A stretch of 64,000 nt of DNA, from positions 62,001 through 126,000 of the forward strand of contig CAVZMF010000003.1 in NCBI GenBank assembly GCA_963776375.1. The letters run 5' to 3'. The notes under the pieces were generated by a model. That model saw only the letters and a program-made list of their open reading frames with translations. It was not told the origin of the DNA and searched no databases. Of the stretch, positions 30,684 to 40,103 are shown one piece after another. The stretch is from PALSA-612 sp963776375 (lineage in GTDB: Bacteria > Actinomycetota > Thermoleophilia > Gaiellales > Gaiellaceae). Numbering within the stretch: the stretch's first letter is position 1; every line of letters begins with the position of its first letter. The position numbers and the translations under genes were made by a program.

Positions 30684-32471
30684 GTGGCAGTGCGCCCGAT
30701 CTCGAAAGTCCTGGTCGCAAATCGCGGCGAGATCGCAGTCCGGATCTTCCGCACGCTGCGCGAGCTCGGCATCGGCGCAGTCGCCGTCTACTCGGAGGCC
30801 GACCGCGACGCGCTCCACGTACGCGTCGCCGACGAGGCCTACGCGATCGGGCCTGGCCCGGCGGCGCAGAGCTACCTCGTCCACGAGCGGCTGATCGAGA
30901 CGGCTCTCCGCTCGGGGGCAGATGCGGTTCACCCCGGGTACGGGTTCCTGGCCGAGAACGCACTCTTCGCGGCGGCCGTCGAGCGCGCCGGGTTGACCTG
31001 GATCGGCCCGCCAGCGGCCGCGATCGAGCTGATGGGGTCGAAGACGGCCGCCCGCCGCGCCATGCAGACAGCCGGCGTTCCGATCGTCCCGGGCACGACG
31101 GAGCCCGTGGCGAGCGCCGCGCAGCTCGCCGCGCTAGCACGCGAGATCGGGTACCCGGTGCTGATCAAGGCTGCTGCGGGAGGAGGCGGCAAGGGGATGA
31201 AGGTCGTCCGCGGCGACGACGAGGTGGAGCGGGCCTTCGAGTCGGCGCAGCGGGAAGGCCAGGCGTACTTCGCGGACGCGTCCGTGTACGTCGAGCGTTA
31301 CCTCGAAGACCCGCGTCATGTCGAGGTGCAGGTGCTTGCCGACGGGCACGGCAACGTCGTCCACCTCGGTGAGCGCGACTGCACGATCCAGCGGCGGCAC
31401 CAGAAGCTCGTCGAGGAGACGCCCTCGCCGGCGGTGGGCGACGACCTGCGGGCGGGAATCGGCCGGATCGCCGTCGATGCGGCCCGCGCGGCGGGCTACC
31501 GCAGCGCGGGCACGATCGAGGGCCTGCTCTCTCCCGACGGCGAGTACTTCTTCCTGGAGATGAACACGCGCATCCAGGTGGAGCACACGATTACGGAGGA
31601 GGTCACGGGGCTCGACCTCGTCCGCGAGCAGCTCCTGATCGCCGCCGGCGAGCCGCTCTCGTTCCGGCAGGAGGACATCCGCTTTACCGGGCATGCGATC
31701 GAGTGCCGGATCAACGCCGAGGATCCCACGGCCGGCTTCCTGCCCACGCCCGGCCGGATCACGAGCTACCGCGAGCCGGGCGGGCCGGGCGTCCGCGTCG
31801 ACTCCGGCGTGGAGGCGGGAGCCGAAGTTTCGGGGCTCTACGACCCGCTCGTGGCCAAGCTGATCGTCCACGGCGTCGACCGCGAGCACGCGCGGCGGCG
31901 GATGCTGCGCGCCCTCGACGAGTACGAGATCGGCGGCGTGACGACGCTGCTCGGGTTCCACCGGGCACTGCTCCGGCACCCGTGCTTCGCCGAGGCCGGG
32001 ACCTGCGCCGGGATCGTCGAGTCCGAGGCGCTCGCCGTGGAGGCCGCGCACCTCGGGCGCATGCCCGCAGGCTCACGGCCGGGCAACGGGACGTCTCGCG
32101 AACGACGCATCGCCGTGGAGCTCGACGGGCGGCGCTTCGACGTCCGCATGCTCGTGCCCGAGCCTCCCTACGCCGACCTCGCCCGCAACCGGCGGGAGCG
32201 GGCCGCGGGGGGCCGGGGAACCGCCTCCGCACGCGACGCCGTCGTCAGCCCGATGCAGGGCACCGTGCTCGAGGTGCGCGTGGCCGAGGGCGAGCAGGTC
32301 ACCGCTGGGCAGGTCCTGTGTGTCGTCGAGGCGATGAAGATGGAGAACGAGATCGGCGCCCACCGCGACGGCGTCGTCACCGGTCTCTCCGTCGCTGCAG
32401 GGCAGGCGGTCAAGACCGGCCAGGTGATCTGCGTCGTCGAGGCCGGCGAAGACGGGAGAGGGCCAGCCTAG
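30684..32471 (+). CDS. accA: Biotin-dependent acyl-CoA carboxylase alpha chain (biotin carboxylase + BCCP)
   Basis: Carboxylates biotin with ATP and bicarbonate for acetyl- or propionyl-CoA carboxylase; 595 residues. The biotin carboxylase part starts KVLVANRGEIAVRIFRTLRE, with ATP-grasp loop AAAGGGGKGMK and RDCTIQRRHQKLVEETPS, then FLEMNTRIQVEHTITEEVTG. A linker precedes the biotinyl domain with VVEAMKMENEIG, whose lysine is biotinylated. The start is GTG 30684 behind GGGAGAG. A beta (carboxyltransferase) gene is not in this window. With the mutase at 15.8 kb it could supply methylmalonyl-CoA, but the acyl specificity lies in the missing beta subunit. Confidence 0.92.
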   Translation: MAVRPISKVLVANRGEIAVRIFRTLRELGIGAVAVYSEADRDALHVRVADEAYAIGPGPAAQSYLVHERLIETALRSGADAVHPGYGFLAENALFAAAVERAGLTWIGPPAAAIELMGSKTAARRAMQTAGVPIVPGTTEPVASAAQLAALAREIGYPVLIKAAAGGGGKGMKVVRGDDEVERAFESAQREGQAYFADASVYVERYLEDPRHVEVQVLADGHGNVVHLGERDCTIQRRHQKLVEETPSPAVGDDLRAGIGRIAVDAARAAGYRSAGTIEGLLSPDGEYFFLEMNTRIQVEHTITEEVTGLDLVREQLLIAAGEPLSFRQEDIRFTGHAIECRINAEDPTAGFLPTPGRITSYREPGGPGVRVDSGVEAGAEVSGLYDPLVAKLIVHGVDREHARRRMLRALDEYEIGGVTTLLGFHRALLRHPCFAEAGTCAGIVESEALAVEAAHLGRMPAGSRPGNGTSRERRIAVELDGRRFDVRMLVPEPPYADLARNRRERAAGGRGTASARDAVVSPMQGTVLEVRVAEGEQVTAGQVLCVVEAMKMENEIGAHRDGVVTGLSVAAGQAVKTGQVICVVEAGEDGRGPA

Positions 32472-33241
32472 AGCGTGCGCTGATAGGCGCGGAACGTCCA
32501 GGTCGCGAACGCTGTCATGACGACGGTGAGCGCGACGAGGTAGAGCATGTGCTCGCCGATCGAAGCCCAGTCCGTGCCGGGGAGGACAGCCTCGCGCGCT
32601 GCGATCACGCCCCAGTTCAGCGGATTGAAGCGCGTCGCGACCTGCATCCAGTGCGGCATCTGGCTCGTCGCCAGCAGCGTCGAGGACAGGAACAGCAGCG
32701 GCAGGCCGATGAAGTTCGCGACCGCGATCATCGTCGCCTCGCGCCGGGTCAGGAGCGCGATGCCTTGCGACAGCGCGGCGAAGGGCATGGTGACGACCAT
32801 CGCCGCCACGAGCACGACGACCCATCCGAGCGCTCCCTCGTGGACGTGGACACCGAGGGCGAGCGCGATCACGAGGATGACGAGCGCCTGGATCCCCGAG
32901 GTCAGCGCAGCCCTGACGATCTGCGAGAGCACGAGCGAGAGCCGGCTCGCGGGGGTCGCTAGGAAGCGCTCGACGACCTTGCGCTCGAGGTCGAAGATCA
33001 TCCCCATCCCGCTCCACGTGCCGCCGAAGAACGCGTTCATCACGACGATCGCCGGCGCGAGGAAGGTCACGTACGAGGCCGTCCCGAAGCCGCCCAGGTG
33101 GACGACCCGCTTGAACAGCTGACCGTAGAGGACGAGCCAGATGATCGGCTGGATCAGCAGGAGCGCGATCCAGATCGGCTCGCGCATGAGGTTCCGTCCC
33201 TGACGCAGGATCATGTACCAGGTATGCCGGAGCGCCGTCAC
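32468..33241 (-). CDS. ABC-2 type transporter permease (DrrB-like)
   Basis: Membrane half of an exporter, 257 residues with six hydrophobic helices (WIALLLIQPIIWLVLYGQLF; VVVLVAAMVVTMPFAAL; ANFIGLPLLFLSSTLL). The ABC-2 signature region lies around the central SRLSLVLSQIVRAALTSG. The GTG start overlaps the ATPase stop (GTGA), so both subunits are made together. DrrAB-type pairs export drugs, lipids or glycolipids; the cargo here is unknown. Its stop overlaps the convergent carboxylase stop. Confidence 0.87.
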   Translation of the reverse strand: MTALRHTWYMILRQGRNLMREPIWIALLLIQPIIWLVLYGQLFKRVVHLGGFGTASYVTFLAPAIVVMNAFFGGTWSGMGMIFDLERKVVERFLATPASRLSLVLSQIVRAALTSGIQALVILVIALALGVHVHEGALGWVVVLVAAMVVTMPFAALSQGIALLTRREATMIAVANFIGLPLLFLSSTLLATSQMPHWMQVATRFNPLNWGVIAAREAVLPGTDWASIGEHMLYLVALTVVMTAFATWTFRAYQRTL

Positions 33242-34191
33242 GCGGCCTCCTCGTCGGCGGCGAACTCGCGGCCCGTGTAGTGGAGGTAGACGTCGTCGAG
33301 GGACGGCCGGTGCGAGGTGACTGCCTCGACGCCGACCCCGGCGCCTTCGAGGGCCGAGAGGATCCCCGGGATTGCGCGGGCGCCGTTGTCGACGCGCGTG
33401 CGGAGGTGACGGCCTTCGAGCTGCGCCTCGTGAACGTCCGAGAGCCCGAGCACGGCCGCCACCGGGTCGCCGTTCGTTCCGGCCACGAGCTCGACGCTCA
33501 CCGCCTCGCCGCGCAGCCTCCGCTTCAGGTCCTCGGGCGTTCCCTCGACGACGATCCTGCCGCGGCTGACGATCGCGAGCCGGTCGGCGAGCTGGTCGGC
33601 CTCCTCGAGGTAGTGCGTCGTCAGCAGGATCGTCAGCGTCTCACGAGTCGCGAGCGCGGCGAGCTCCTCCCACATCGCGACCCGTGCTTCGGGATCGAGA
33701 CCTGTCGTCGGCTCGTCGAGGAAGAGCACATGCGGCGAGTGCACGAGCCCGAGGGCGATGTCGAGCCGGCGCTTCATGCCGCCCGAGTAGCCCTTCACGA
33801 CCCGGTCGGCGGCGTCGGCGATCCCGACCTGATCGAGCAGCTCGTCGACGCGGCGCCGCAGCCTCCCGCCGCCGAGGCCCTGCACGCGGCCCTGCAGCGT
33901 GAGGTTCTCGCGTCCGGTGCCGTAGGTGTCGACCCCCGACTCCTGCGGGACGTAGCCGATCGAGCGGCGGACGTCTGCGGGGAGGCGGAGCACGTCGTGA
34001 CCGGCGACCGTCGCGCTGCCTGCATCGGGCCTCGTGAGCGTGCAGAGGATGCGAACGGTCGTCGACTTGCCCGCGCCGTTCGGCCCGAGCAGCCCGAACA
34101 CCTCGCCCTCGTGGACGGAGAACGAGACGCCCGCGAGCGCGGTGACCTCCTGGTAGCGCTTCTCGAGCCCTTCGACGGCGATCATGTCCAC
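33238..34191 (-). CDS. ABC transporter ATPase (DrrA/daunorubicin-resistance family)
   Basis: 317-residue ATPase partner of the ABC-2 permease. It contains Walker A GLLGPNGAGKSTT, signature GYSGGMKRRLD, Walker B HVLFLDEPTTGLD and the switch TILLTTHYLEEADQLAD. The C-terminal ~100 residues (from RIVVEGTPEDLKRRL) are the extra regulatory domain of DrrA-like exporters, ending LDDVYLHYTGREF. A GTG at 34191 or an ATG two codons later may start it. It is divergent from sucC across about 40 bases. Confidence 0.9.
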   Translation of the reverse strand: MDMIAVEGLEKRYQEVTALAGVSFSVHEGEVFGLLGPNGAGKSTTVRILCTLTRPDAGSATVAGHDVLRLPADVRRSIGYVPQESGVDTYGTGRENLTLQGRVQGLGGGRLRRRVDELLDQVGIADAADRVVKGYSGGMKRRLDIALGLVHSPHVLFLDEPTTGLDPEARVAMWEELAALATRETLTILLTTHYLEEADQLADRLAIVSRGRIVVEGTPEDLKRRLRGEAVSVELVAGTNGDPVAAVLGLSDVHEAQLEGRHLRTRVDNGARAIPGILSALEGAGVGVEAVTSHRPSLDDVYLHYTGREFAADEEAA

Positions 34192-34232
34192 GAGGGCGAG
34201 ACTAACTACTGCCGCTAGACTCGCCCGCGGCC

Positions 34233-35375
34233 ATGGACCTCTACGAGTATCAGGGAAAGGAGCTCTTCCGCCGCCACGCGATCGCGGTCTCGGAAGGCCG
34301 GCTGGCCACGACGCCTCAGGAGGCGCGCGCCGCGGCCGAGGAGCTCGGCGGACCGGTGGTGGTCAAGGCGCAGGTGCTGACCGGAGGCCGAGGAAAGGCC
34401 GGCGGGATCAAGCTCGCCGCCACGCCTGACGACGCCGAGGCCTGCGCCGCCGAGATCCTCGGGCTGGACATCCGCGGCCACGTCGTCCGCAAGATCTGGA
34501 TCGAGCGCGCCAGCGACATCGCGCGGGAGTACTACCTCTCGATCACCTTCGACCGCGGCGAGAAGAAGCCGCTGCTCATGTTCACGACCGAGGGTGGCGT
34601 CGACATCGAGGAGGTCGCGGCCACGAAGCCCGACGCGCTCGTCCGCCTGCACGTCGACCCGCTCGAGGGCTTCCAGCCCTGGCAGGCTCGGCGGCTCGTC
34701 TACGGAGGAGGGGTCGCCGACGCGGGCGAGCAGAAGCAGATCGCGGCGATCGTCGAGCGCCTCTACGCCGCGTTCGTCGAGACCGACGCGATGCTGTGCG
34801 AGATCAACCCGCTGATCGTCACGCCCGAGGGCGAGGTTCGTGCGCTGGACTCGAAGTTCACCGTCGACGACAACGCGCTCTTCCGGCATTCCGACATCGC
34901 CGAGATGCGCGATCCCGAGTCCTACCCGCCCGAGGAGCGGGCTGCACGCGAGAAGGGCGTCACGTACGTAAAGCTCGACGGCGAGGTCGGGATCCTCGGG
35001 AACGGCGCCGGCCTGGTCATGTCCACCCTGGACGTGATCGCGCTGGCCGGCGGCCGACCGGCGAACTTCTGCGACCTCGGCGGCGGCGGCGACGCCGAGG
35101 GCGTCGTCGACGCGCTCGAGGTGATCACGGCCGACCCCCAGGTGAAATCGATCCTCTTCAACATCTTCGGCGGCATCACGCGCTGCGACGAGGTGGCGCG
35201 CGGGATCCTGGCCGCGCTCGACCGGATGACGATCGAGCACCCGATCGTCGTCCGCCTCGACGGCACGAACGCCGAGGAGGGCAGGCGCCTTCTGTCCCAG
35301 GCCGCGCCGCCGAACCTGCACGTCGAGCCGACCATGCTCGACGCGGCGCGCCGTGCGGTGGAGCTGGCGAAATGA
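34233..35375 (+). CDS. sucC: Succinyl-CoA ligase (ADP/GDP-forming) beta subunit
   Basis: Nucleotide-binding subunit of the TCA enzyme interconverting succinyl-CoA and succinate with substrate-level phosphorylation; 380 residues. ATP-grasp fold: MDLYEYQGKELFRRHAI, VVKAQVLTGGRGKAGGIKLA, and later CEINPLIVTPEG. The C-terminal CoA-ligase domain has NFCDLGGGGDAEGV, ILFNIFGGITRCDEVA and VVRLDGTNAEEGRR. The stop makes an ATGA overlap with a methyltransferase gene that separates it from sucD. Confidence 0.96.
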   Translation: MDLYEYQGKELFRRHAIAVSEGRLATTPQEARAAAEELGGPVVVKAQVLTGGRGKAGGIKLAATPDDAEACAAEILGLDIRGHVVRKIWIERASDIAREYYLSITFDRGEKKPLLMFTTEGGVDIEEVAATKPDALVRLHVDPLEGFQPWQARRLVYGGGVADAGEQKQIAAIVERLYAAFVETDAMLCEINPLIVTPEGEVRALDSKFTVDDNALFRHSDIAEMRDPESYPPEERAAREKGVTYVKLDGEVGILGNGAGLVMSTLDVIALAGGRPANFCDLGGGGDAEGVVDALEVITADPQVKSILFNIFGGITRCDEVARGILAALDRMTIEHPIVVRLDGTNAEEGRRLLSQAAPPNLHVEPTMLDAARRAVELAK

Positions 35376-36017
35376 GCGACGTCTGGAGCGACAGGGCGCA
35401 GCTGTACCGGGAAAGCGCCGCGCACCGTGAGGGCCCCGACCTCGACCTGCTCGTCCGCGTGGGTCGAGGAGTCCAACGCAAAGACGGCGCTCGACGTCGC
35501 CACCGGCGGCGGCCACGTGGCGCGGCGGCTGCGCGAGATCGGCGTGAACGTCGTCACGACCGACGCCGCTCCCGGCATGCAGCCCGACGTGATCACGCGC
35601 GCCGAGCACCTCCCCTTCGCCGAAGGCAGCTTCGACGCGGTCGTCTCCCGCGTCGCCCACCACCACTTCGACGATCCGCAGGCGGCGACCAGCGAGATGG
35701 CCCGCGTCAGCGGCGGGCTCGTAGTCGTCGTCGACAACCTGTTCATGAGCGACGAGGCCGAGGAGGCCGACAAGCTCCGCGACCCGTCGCACGTGCGCAA
35801 CTACACCGAGGCCGAATGGCGCGCGATGTTCGAGGAGGCCGGGCTCGAGGTCGACGGCGTCGAGCTCTTCGACAAGCCGATCGAGTTCCAGCCCTGGCTC
35901 GACCGGGTCGGCTGCACCGGCGCGGACGCGGACCGCGTCCGCGAGCTGCTCCGCGACCGCATCGAGGACGGCTGGGTGCGGCTCGAGCGCATCGCGCTCA
36001 AGGGACGGAAACGCTGA
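35372..36017 (+). CDS. SAM-dependent class I methyltransferase inserted between sucC and sucD (one frameshift)
   Basis: About 214 residues. Residues 1-28 (SDVWSDRAQLYRESAAHREG) resemble the UbiE/Methyltransf_11 N-terminal helix. The SAM-binding motif is ALDVATGGGHVARRL, with TTDAAPGM, HLPFAEGSFDAVVSRVAHHHF and GLVVVVDNLF downstream. One extra G near 35458 breaks the frame; removing it gives DLLVRWVEESNAKTALDV. The start overlaps the sucC stop (ATGA) and the stop overlaps the sucD start (TGATG), so it is translationally locked into the operon. The substrate is unknown; UbiE-like quinone or small-molecule methylation is possible. Confidence 0.82.
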
Positions 36018-36892
36018 TGGCGATCGTCGTCGACAGGGACACCCGCCTCGTCGTCCAGGGCCTGACCGGCCGCGAGGGCTCGTTCCACGCCACGCGCAAC
36101 AAGGCGTACGGGACGCAGGTCGTCGCCGGGGTGACGCCGGGCAAGAGCGGCCAGGAGGTCGAGGGCATTCCCGTCTTCGACACCGTCGCCGACGCCGTCG
36201 ACCGCACGGGCGCGAACACGGCGATGGTCTTCGTGCCCGCGCGCTTCGCCGGAGACGCGATCTACGAGGCGGTCGACGCGGGCATCGCCACGGTGATCTG
36301 CATTGCCGAGGGCCTGCCCGCCCACGAGATGCTCCGCATCTACAACTACATCCGCCCGCGGGGCGTGACCATGCTCGGGCCCAACTGCCCCGGCGCCCTC
36401 TCGCCGGGGAAGTCGAACGTCGGGATCATCCCGGCCGAGATCTTCACCGAGGGCTCGATCGGCCTCGTCTCCCGCTCGGGAACGCTCACCTACCAGATCG
36501 GCCACGAGCTCACGCAGCTCGGGCTCGGCAACACGACGATCGTCGGCATCGGCGGCGACCCGATCGTGGGCTCGTCCTTCATCGACGTGCTGGAGAAGTT
36601 CGAGGCCGACCCCGAGACGGAGTACGTGGTCATGGTCGGGGAGATCGGCGGGGACGAGGAGGAGAAGGCCGCGCGCTTCATCCAGGAGTCGATGTCGAAG
36701 CCGGTGCTCGCGTACATCGCCGGCTTCACGGCGCCGCCCGGGAAGACGATGGGCCACGCCGGTGCGATCATCTCCGGCTCGTCCGGAACCGCCCAGGCCA
36801 AGAAGGAGACGCTCGAGGCCTGCGGGGTCACCGTCGGGACGACGCCGACCGAGGTCGCGCAGCTCGTGGCCGACGTCGCGCGCAGTGCTTAG
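36017..36892 (+). CDS. sucD: Succinyl-CoA ligase alpha subunit
   Basis: CoA-binding and phosphohistidine subunit, 291 residues. It has the CoA-binding Rossmann fold (VVQGLTGREGSFHATRNKAYG), MLGPNCPGALSPG, SRSGTLTYQIGHELT and the active-site histidine in TMGHAGAIISGSSGTA. It ends VGTTPTEVAQLV, as usual. It works with SucC. The genes are unusually split by a methyltransferase but remain one overlapping transcript. Confidence 0.96.
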   Translation: MAIVVDRDTRLVVQGLTGREGSFHATRNKAYGTQVVAGVTPGKSGQEVEGIPVFDTVADAVDRTGANTAMVFVPARFAGDAIYEAVDAGIATVICIAEGLPAHEMLRIYNYIRPRGVTMLGPNCPGALSPGKSNVGIIPAEIFTEGSIGLVSRSGTLTYQIGHELTQLGLGNTTIVGIGGDPIVGSSFIDVLEKFEADPETEYVVMVGEIGGDEEEKAARFIQESMSKPVLAYIAGFTAPPGKTMGHAGAIISGSSGTAQAKKETLEACGVTVGTTPTEVAQLVADVARSA

Positions 36893-37262
36893 CAAGCTGC
36901 GCGCTGACTGGCGCCGCGGCCGCGCGCTCAAGGCATTGAAGCTCGGCGAGCGCCAGTACTGGGAGTGGGACAGCGAGACCGACGCTGGAACGCTCTGCGC
37001 GAATCTCACCTTCTCCGCCGAGGGCGACACGCTCGTGCTCAGATTCCTCGAGATCTGGGCCAGGGAGGTCGAGCTGGAAAGAGGCACGCACAGAGCCGAC
37101 CTCGGGCTTCCCGGCGCCCGGCGATTTCTCGGCATCGTGTCCGAACTCGCCGCGGACGCCGGCTTCACTCGCGTTCGCGTGTCCGGTCAGCGCACGCGAC
37201 AGAGGCGCAAGAAGGCGCAGCGAGTCGAGTTCGACGTCGAGCGCTACCGGCGCCGCGCGTAG
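36885..37262 (+). CDS. Hypothetical protein after sucD
   Basis: 125 residues from a GTG overlapping the sucD stop. An N-terminal basic helix precedes a beta-rich core (LGERQYWEWDSETDAG, LCANLTFSAEGDTLVLRFLE), and the tail is very basic (RQRRKKAQRVEFDVERYRRR). It is soluble, with no recognised family. Its last bases overlap the convergent GNAT gene. The coding character matches its neighbours, so I believe it is real, but no role can be given. Confidence 0.55.
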   Translation: MLSKLRADWRRGRALKALKLGERQYWEWDSETDAGTLCANLTFSAEGDTLVLRFLEIWAREVELERGTHRADLGLPGARRFLGIVSELAADAGFTRVRVSGQRTRQRRKKAQRVEFDVERYRRRA

Positions 37263-37783
37263 CTCCGCCGCAGGCGGACGAGTAGGCGGCGCGACGCGGG
37301 CACCGGGCGCTGCTCGTCGTCAGCCTCGGCACGCCCGTCCCCGGCCCGTCGCTCCCGACGAAACGGCAGGCGCCGCTCGGCGAAATCGGGAGGCGCGACC
37401 CACAGCCGTCCCTTGCGGAACGTGTAGACGGTTTCGAGGCCGAGCTCCTCGTAGCCGTAGCGGACGATCGCGTGCAGCGCCTCCGCGGCGTAGCCGTTCC
37501 GCCGGTAGGGCTCCCCGCACCATCCGCCCACCTGCCCACGATTCCCGTCCTCGAGGTGAATGCCGATCACGCCGCCGACGGCGCCGTCCGCCGGCCGCTC
37601 GATCGCGAACGTCACGTCTTGGAGCGCACCGCGCACCCATACTTCGACGTCGGCGTCCGTGACCGGATACGGGACCGCGGGCAAGGCGGCCGCGACCTTC
37701 GGATCGGACAAAAGCTCCTTCACCCAGGCGACGTCGTCCATGGTGAGGGGGCGAAGGCGCAGACGCTCGGTCTCGATGATCAC
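37244..37783 (-). CDS. GNAT family N-acetyltransferase (RimJ/RimL-like)
   Basis: 179 residues opening with the RimJ/L-type strand IIETERLRLRPLTMDDVAWV. The core contains AVGGVIGIHLEDGNRGQVGGW and the acetyl-CoA loop CGEPYRRNGYAAEALHAIV. After motif A the sequence departs from the family: the usual motif B (N-x-x-S) is not visible, and a very Arg-rich tail ends the protein. This suggests a divergent or possibly frame-disturbed C-terminus. Confidence 0.75.
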   Translation of the reverse strand: MIIETERLRLRPLTMDDVAWVKELLSDPKVAAALPAVPYPVTDADVEVWVRGALQDVTFAIERPADGAVGGVIGIHLEDGNRGQVGGWCGEPYRRNGYAAEALHAIVRYGYEELGLETVYTFRKGRLWVAPPDFAERRLPFRRERRAGDGRAEADDEQRPVPASRRLLVRLRRSYARRR

Positions 37784-37847
37784 GGCGCCAGGCTACTAGC
37801 TAGCTGCGGACGTCGAATCGGCCGCCGCGCACCACTATCCTTGGCAC

Positions 37848-38789
37848 GTGGCGCTCGCGGACATCCCTGCCGTCCACATCATCGGATCCCCGCGCAGCGG
37901 AACCACCTGGCTCCAGCTGATGCTGGGCAACCATCCGCAGATCGCGACACCGTTCGAGCTCCATTTCTTCTCCGGATTCGCGAGCCCATGGTACGAGCAC
38001 TGGGAACGCCATTGCGCCGGAGGCGACAACTGGCCCCGGCCCGCGTACTGGGGTCTTCCGTCGGCGTTGACCACGTCCGAGTTCGAGGAGGCGCTCGGTC
38101 TGGTCGTCGAGCGCGTGTATCGCCGTGTGCTCGCGGCGAAGCCTACGGCGACGCTCATGCTCGAGAAGGATCCGAGGAGCAGCACTCTCGTCCACGAGAT
38201 CGTGAGGACGATCCCGCACGTCAAGTTCATCCACATGCTGCGCGACGGCCGCGACGTCGCGTGCTCGATCGTCAGGGCATCGTCGGGATTCGGTCGGGCC
38301 TGGGCTCCCGACCGGCCGGGCGCCGCCGCCGAGATCTGGCAGTCCTCTGTCCGGGGCGCCCTCACCGCCGCGTCCAGAAAGGGCGCCTACCTGGAGGTCC
38401 GCTACGAGGATCTGCTCTCCGAGCGGGGACGGAGCGTTCTCCGTGAGTGCCTCTCGTTCTGCGGAGTGGACGACGACGAGTCGCTGGCCGCTGACCTGTA
38501 CGACCGCTACCGCTACCCCGCGCGATCGAAGCGGGAGGTTCTGAGCGGAGGTCTCGTCTGGACGGGCGAGGCCGTCAGAGCCGGTGCCGTGTGCGAGTTC
38601 CCCGACGAGTTCCTCGGGCCTGCGACGGTCGGCACGTGGGAGCGCGAGTTCGATGCGACCGATCGGCAGGTCTTCGACCGGATCGCCGGCGATCTGCTCA
38701 TCGAACTCGGGTACGAGCGCGACCACGCCTGGGCAGGGCAACTGAAGCCGCGGGCTCGAGGATGGTCACCGCTACCGATTCGCCGCTGA
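37848..38789 (+). CDS. Sulfotransferase family protein
   Basis: 313 residues from a GTG. The PAPS 5'-phosphosulfate loop is HIIGSPRSGTTWLQLML near the N-terminus, and the 3'-phosphate site is FIHMLRDGRDVACSIV. This is the Sulfotransfer_3-type enzyme that moves sulfate from PAPS to a hydroxyl of a lipid, sugar or protein. The acceptor is unknown. It precedes the twin-thioredoxin genes by 80 bases, but a link is only positional. Confidence 0.85.
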   Translation: MALADIPAVHIIGSPRSGTTWLQLMLGNHPQIATPFELHFFSGFASPWYEHWERHCAGGDNWPRPAYWGLPSALTTSEFEEALGLVVERVYRRVLAAKPTATLMLEKDPRSSTLVHEIVRTIPHVKFIHMLRDGRDVACSIVRASSGFGRAWAPDRPGAAAEIWQSSVRGALTAASRKGAYLEVRYEDLLSERGRSVLRECLSFCGVDDDESLAADLYDRYRYPARSKREVLSGGLVWTGEAVRAGAVCEFPDEFLGPATVGTWEREFDATDRQVFDRIAGDLLIELGYERDHAWAGQLKPRARGWSPLPIRR

Positions 38790-38869
38790 CGCCCCGGGAG
38801 CCGCGCTCCCTCGTGTCCGACCGGTGCCGCTAGGATCCGACGGTCGTTCTGTCGAGGAAGAGGGAGGAA

Positions 38870-40018
38870 ATGGAAGCCGCGCTGATCGCTGCACTCGTGG
38901 TGTCCTGGGTCTTCGTCGGGGTCCTGCTGTTTCTGCTCTTCCTGCTGATCAGGGAGCAGGGCGAGCTCCGGCTCTACCACGAGGAGCTCGACCATCGGCT
39001 CGAGATCTCGGCCACGCACGCCGGCGCGGACTACGCACAGCGCCCGAAGGAGATGCCCGAGCAGACGGGGCTCCCGATCGGGACCGAGGCTCCGGACTTC
39101 GCTCTCCCCGACCTCGAAGGGAACGTCCACCGCCGGCAGGAGTATCTGGGCAAGCCGTTCGTCGTCGCCTTCTTTGCCACGCACTGCGGCTACTGCCTGG
39201 AGATGTCCCCGCGGCTCGGCGAGCTCGACGAGGGCTACCCGCTCGTCCTGGTCACCCACGGCGAGCTGGAGGAGAACAAGCGGCTCGCCGCGGAGCACGG
39301 ATGGCAGTGCGACGTCCTGATCGAGCCGGAGGACGCGTGGGACGTGATGATGGCGTACCAGGCGATGGGCACGCCCTCCGGCTATCTCGTCGACGAGGAA
39401 GGGCGGATCGCGAGCGCGGTCGCGCTCGGCGGCGACCCGGTGCTCGCGCTGCGCACGGCGTCGCCGACGGAGGCGAGCGAGAACGGCCACCGCGACCCCT
39501 CGGGAGTCCTGATCGGCGCCAGCGGCGCGATCCAGACGGACGAGGACACGGAGGCCGTGAGCACGGCAACCGCAACCGCCGTCAAGACCCGTGACGTGGC
39601 CGAGAGCAACATCGTCCGCGACGGCCTGAAGGCCGGAGTGACGGCGCCGAACTTCGTGCTTCCCGACCTCCAGGGCGAGGGCCACTCCCTCGGCGACTAT
39701 CGCGGAAAGCGCGTCCTGCTCGTCTTCTCGGACGTGGACTGCAGTCCATGCGAGCAGATGGCGCCGGAGCTCGTCGAGCTCCACGAGCGGCGCCCGGAGG
39801 ATCTAGAGATCGTCATGATCAGCCGAGGGGACCTCGAGGCGAACAAGCTCAAGGCCAACGCTCTCGGCTACCCGTTCCCGGTGCTCCTGCAGCGGAGCTG
39901 GGAGGTCTCGAAGCTCTACGGGATGTTCGCGACGCCGATCGGCTACCTGATCGACGAGGACGGTGTGATCGTCAAGGATGTCGCCGTCGGCCCCGAGCCG
40001 ATCCTCCAGCTCGTCTAG
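38870..40018 (+). CDS. Membrane-anchored twin-thioredoxin (TlpA/MauD-like) protein, copy 1
   Basis: 382 residues. One N-terminal transmembrane helix (about 3-28) is followed by a helical linker (QGELRLYHEELDHRLE) and two thioredoxin-fold domains outside the membrane. Domain 1 (about 68-195) has the active site CGYC (Cys106, Cys109) and cis-Pro in GTPSGYL. Domain 2 (about 253-382) has CSPC (Cys291, Cys294) and FATPIGYLIDEDG. The second domain matches MauD, the protein that forms disulfides in methylamine dehydrogenase. AGGGAGGA precedes the ATG. The next gene is a paralogue, and a secreted Cys-rich protein faces them. A thiol-disulfide role is likely. Confidence 0.87.
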   Translation: MEAALIAALVVSWVFVGVLLFLLFLLIREQGELRLYHEELDHRLEISATHAGADYAQRPKEMPEQTGLPIGTEAPDFALPDLEGNVHRRQEYLGKPFVVAFFATHCGYCLEMSPRLGELDEGYPLVLVTHGELEENKRLAAEHGWQCDVLIEPEDAWDVMMAYQAMGTPSGYLVDEEGRIASAVALGGDPVLALRTASPTEASENGHRDPSGVLIGASGAIQTDEDTEAVSTATATAVKTRDVAESNIVRDGLKAGVTAPNFVLPDLQGEGHSLGDYRGKRVLLVFSDVDCSPCEQMAPELVELHERRPEDLEIVMISRGDLEANKLKANALGYPFPVLLQRSWEVSKLYGMFATPIGYLIDEDGVIVKDVAVGPEPILQLV

Positions 40019-40103
40019 ACCGCGAAGGCGGTGAGAACGGCGAGTGGGGACGCCGTCGAGGGCGGTAGCATGCGTCCGTCGTTTCGCCGAGGAGAGGGAG
40101 GAG

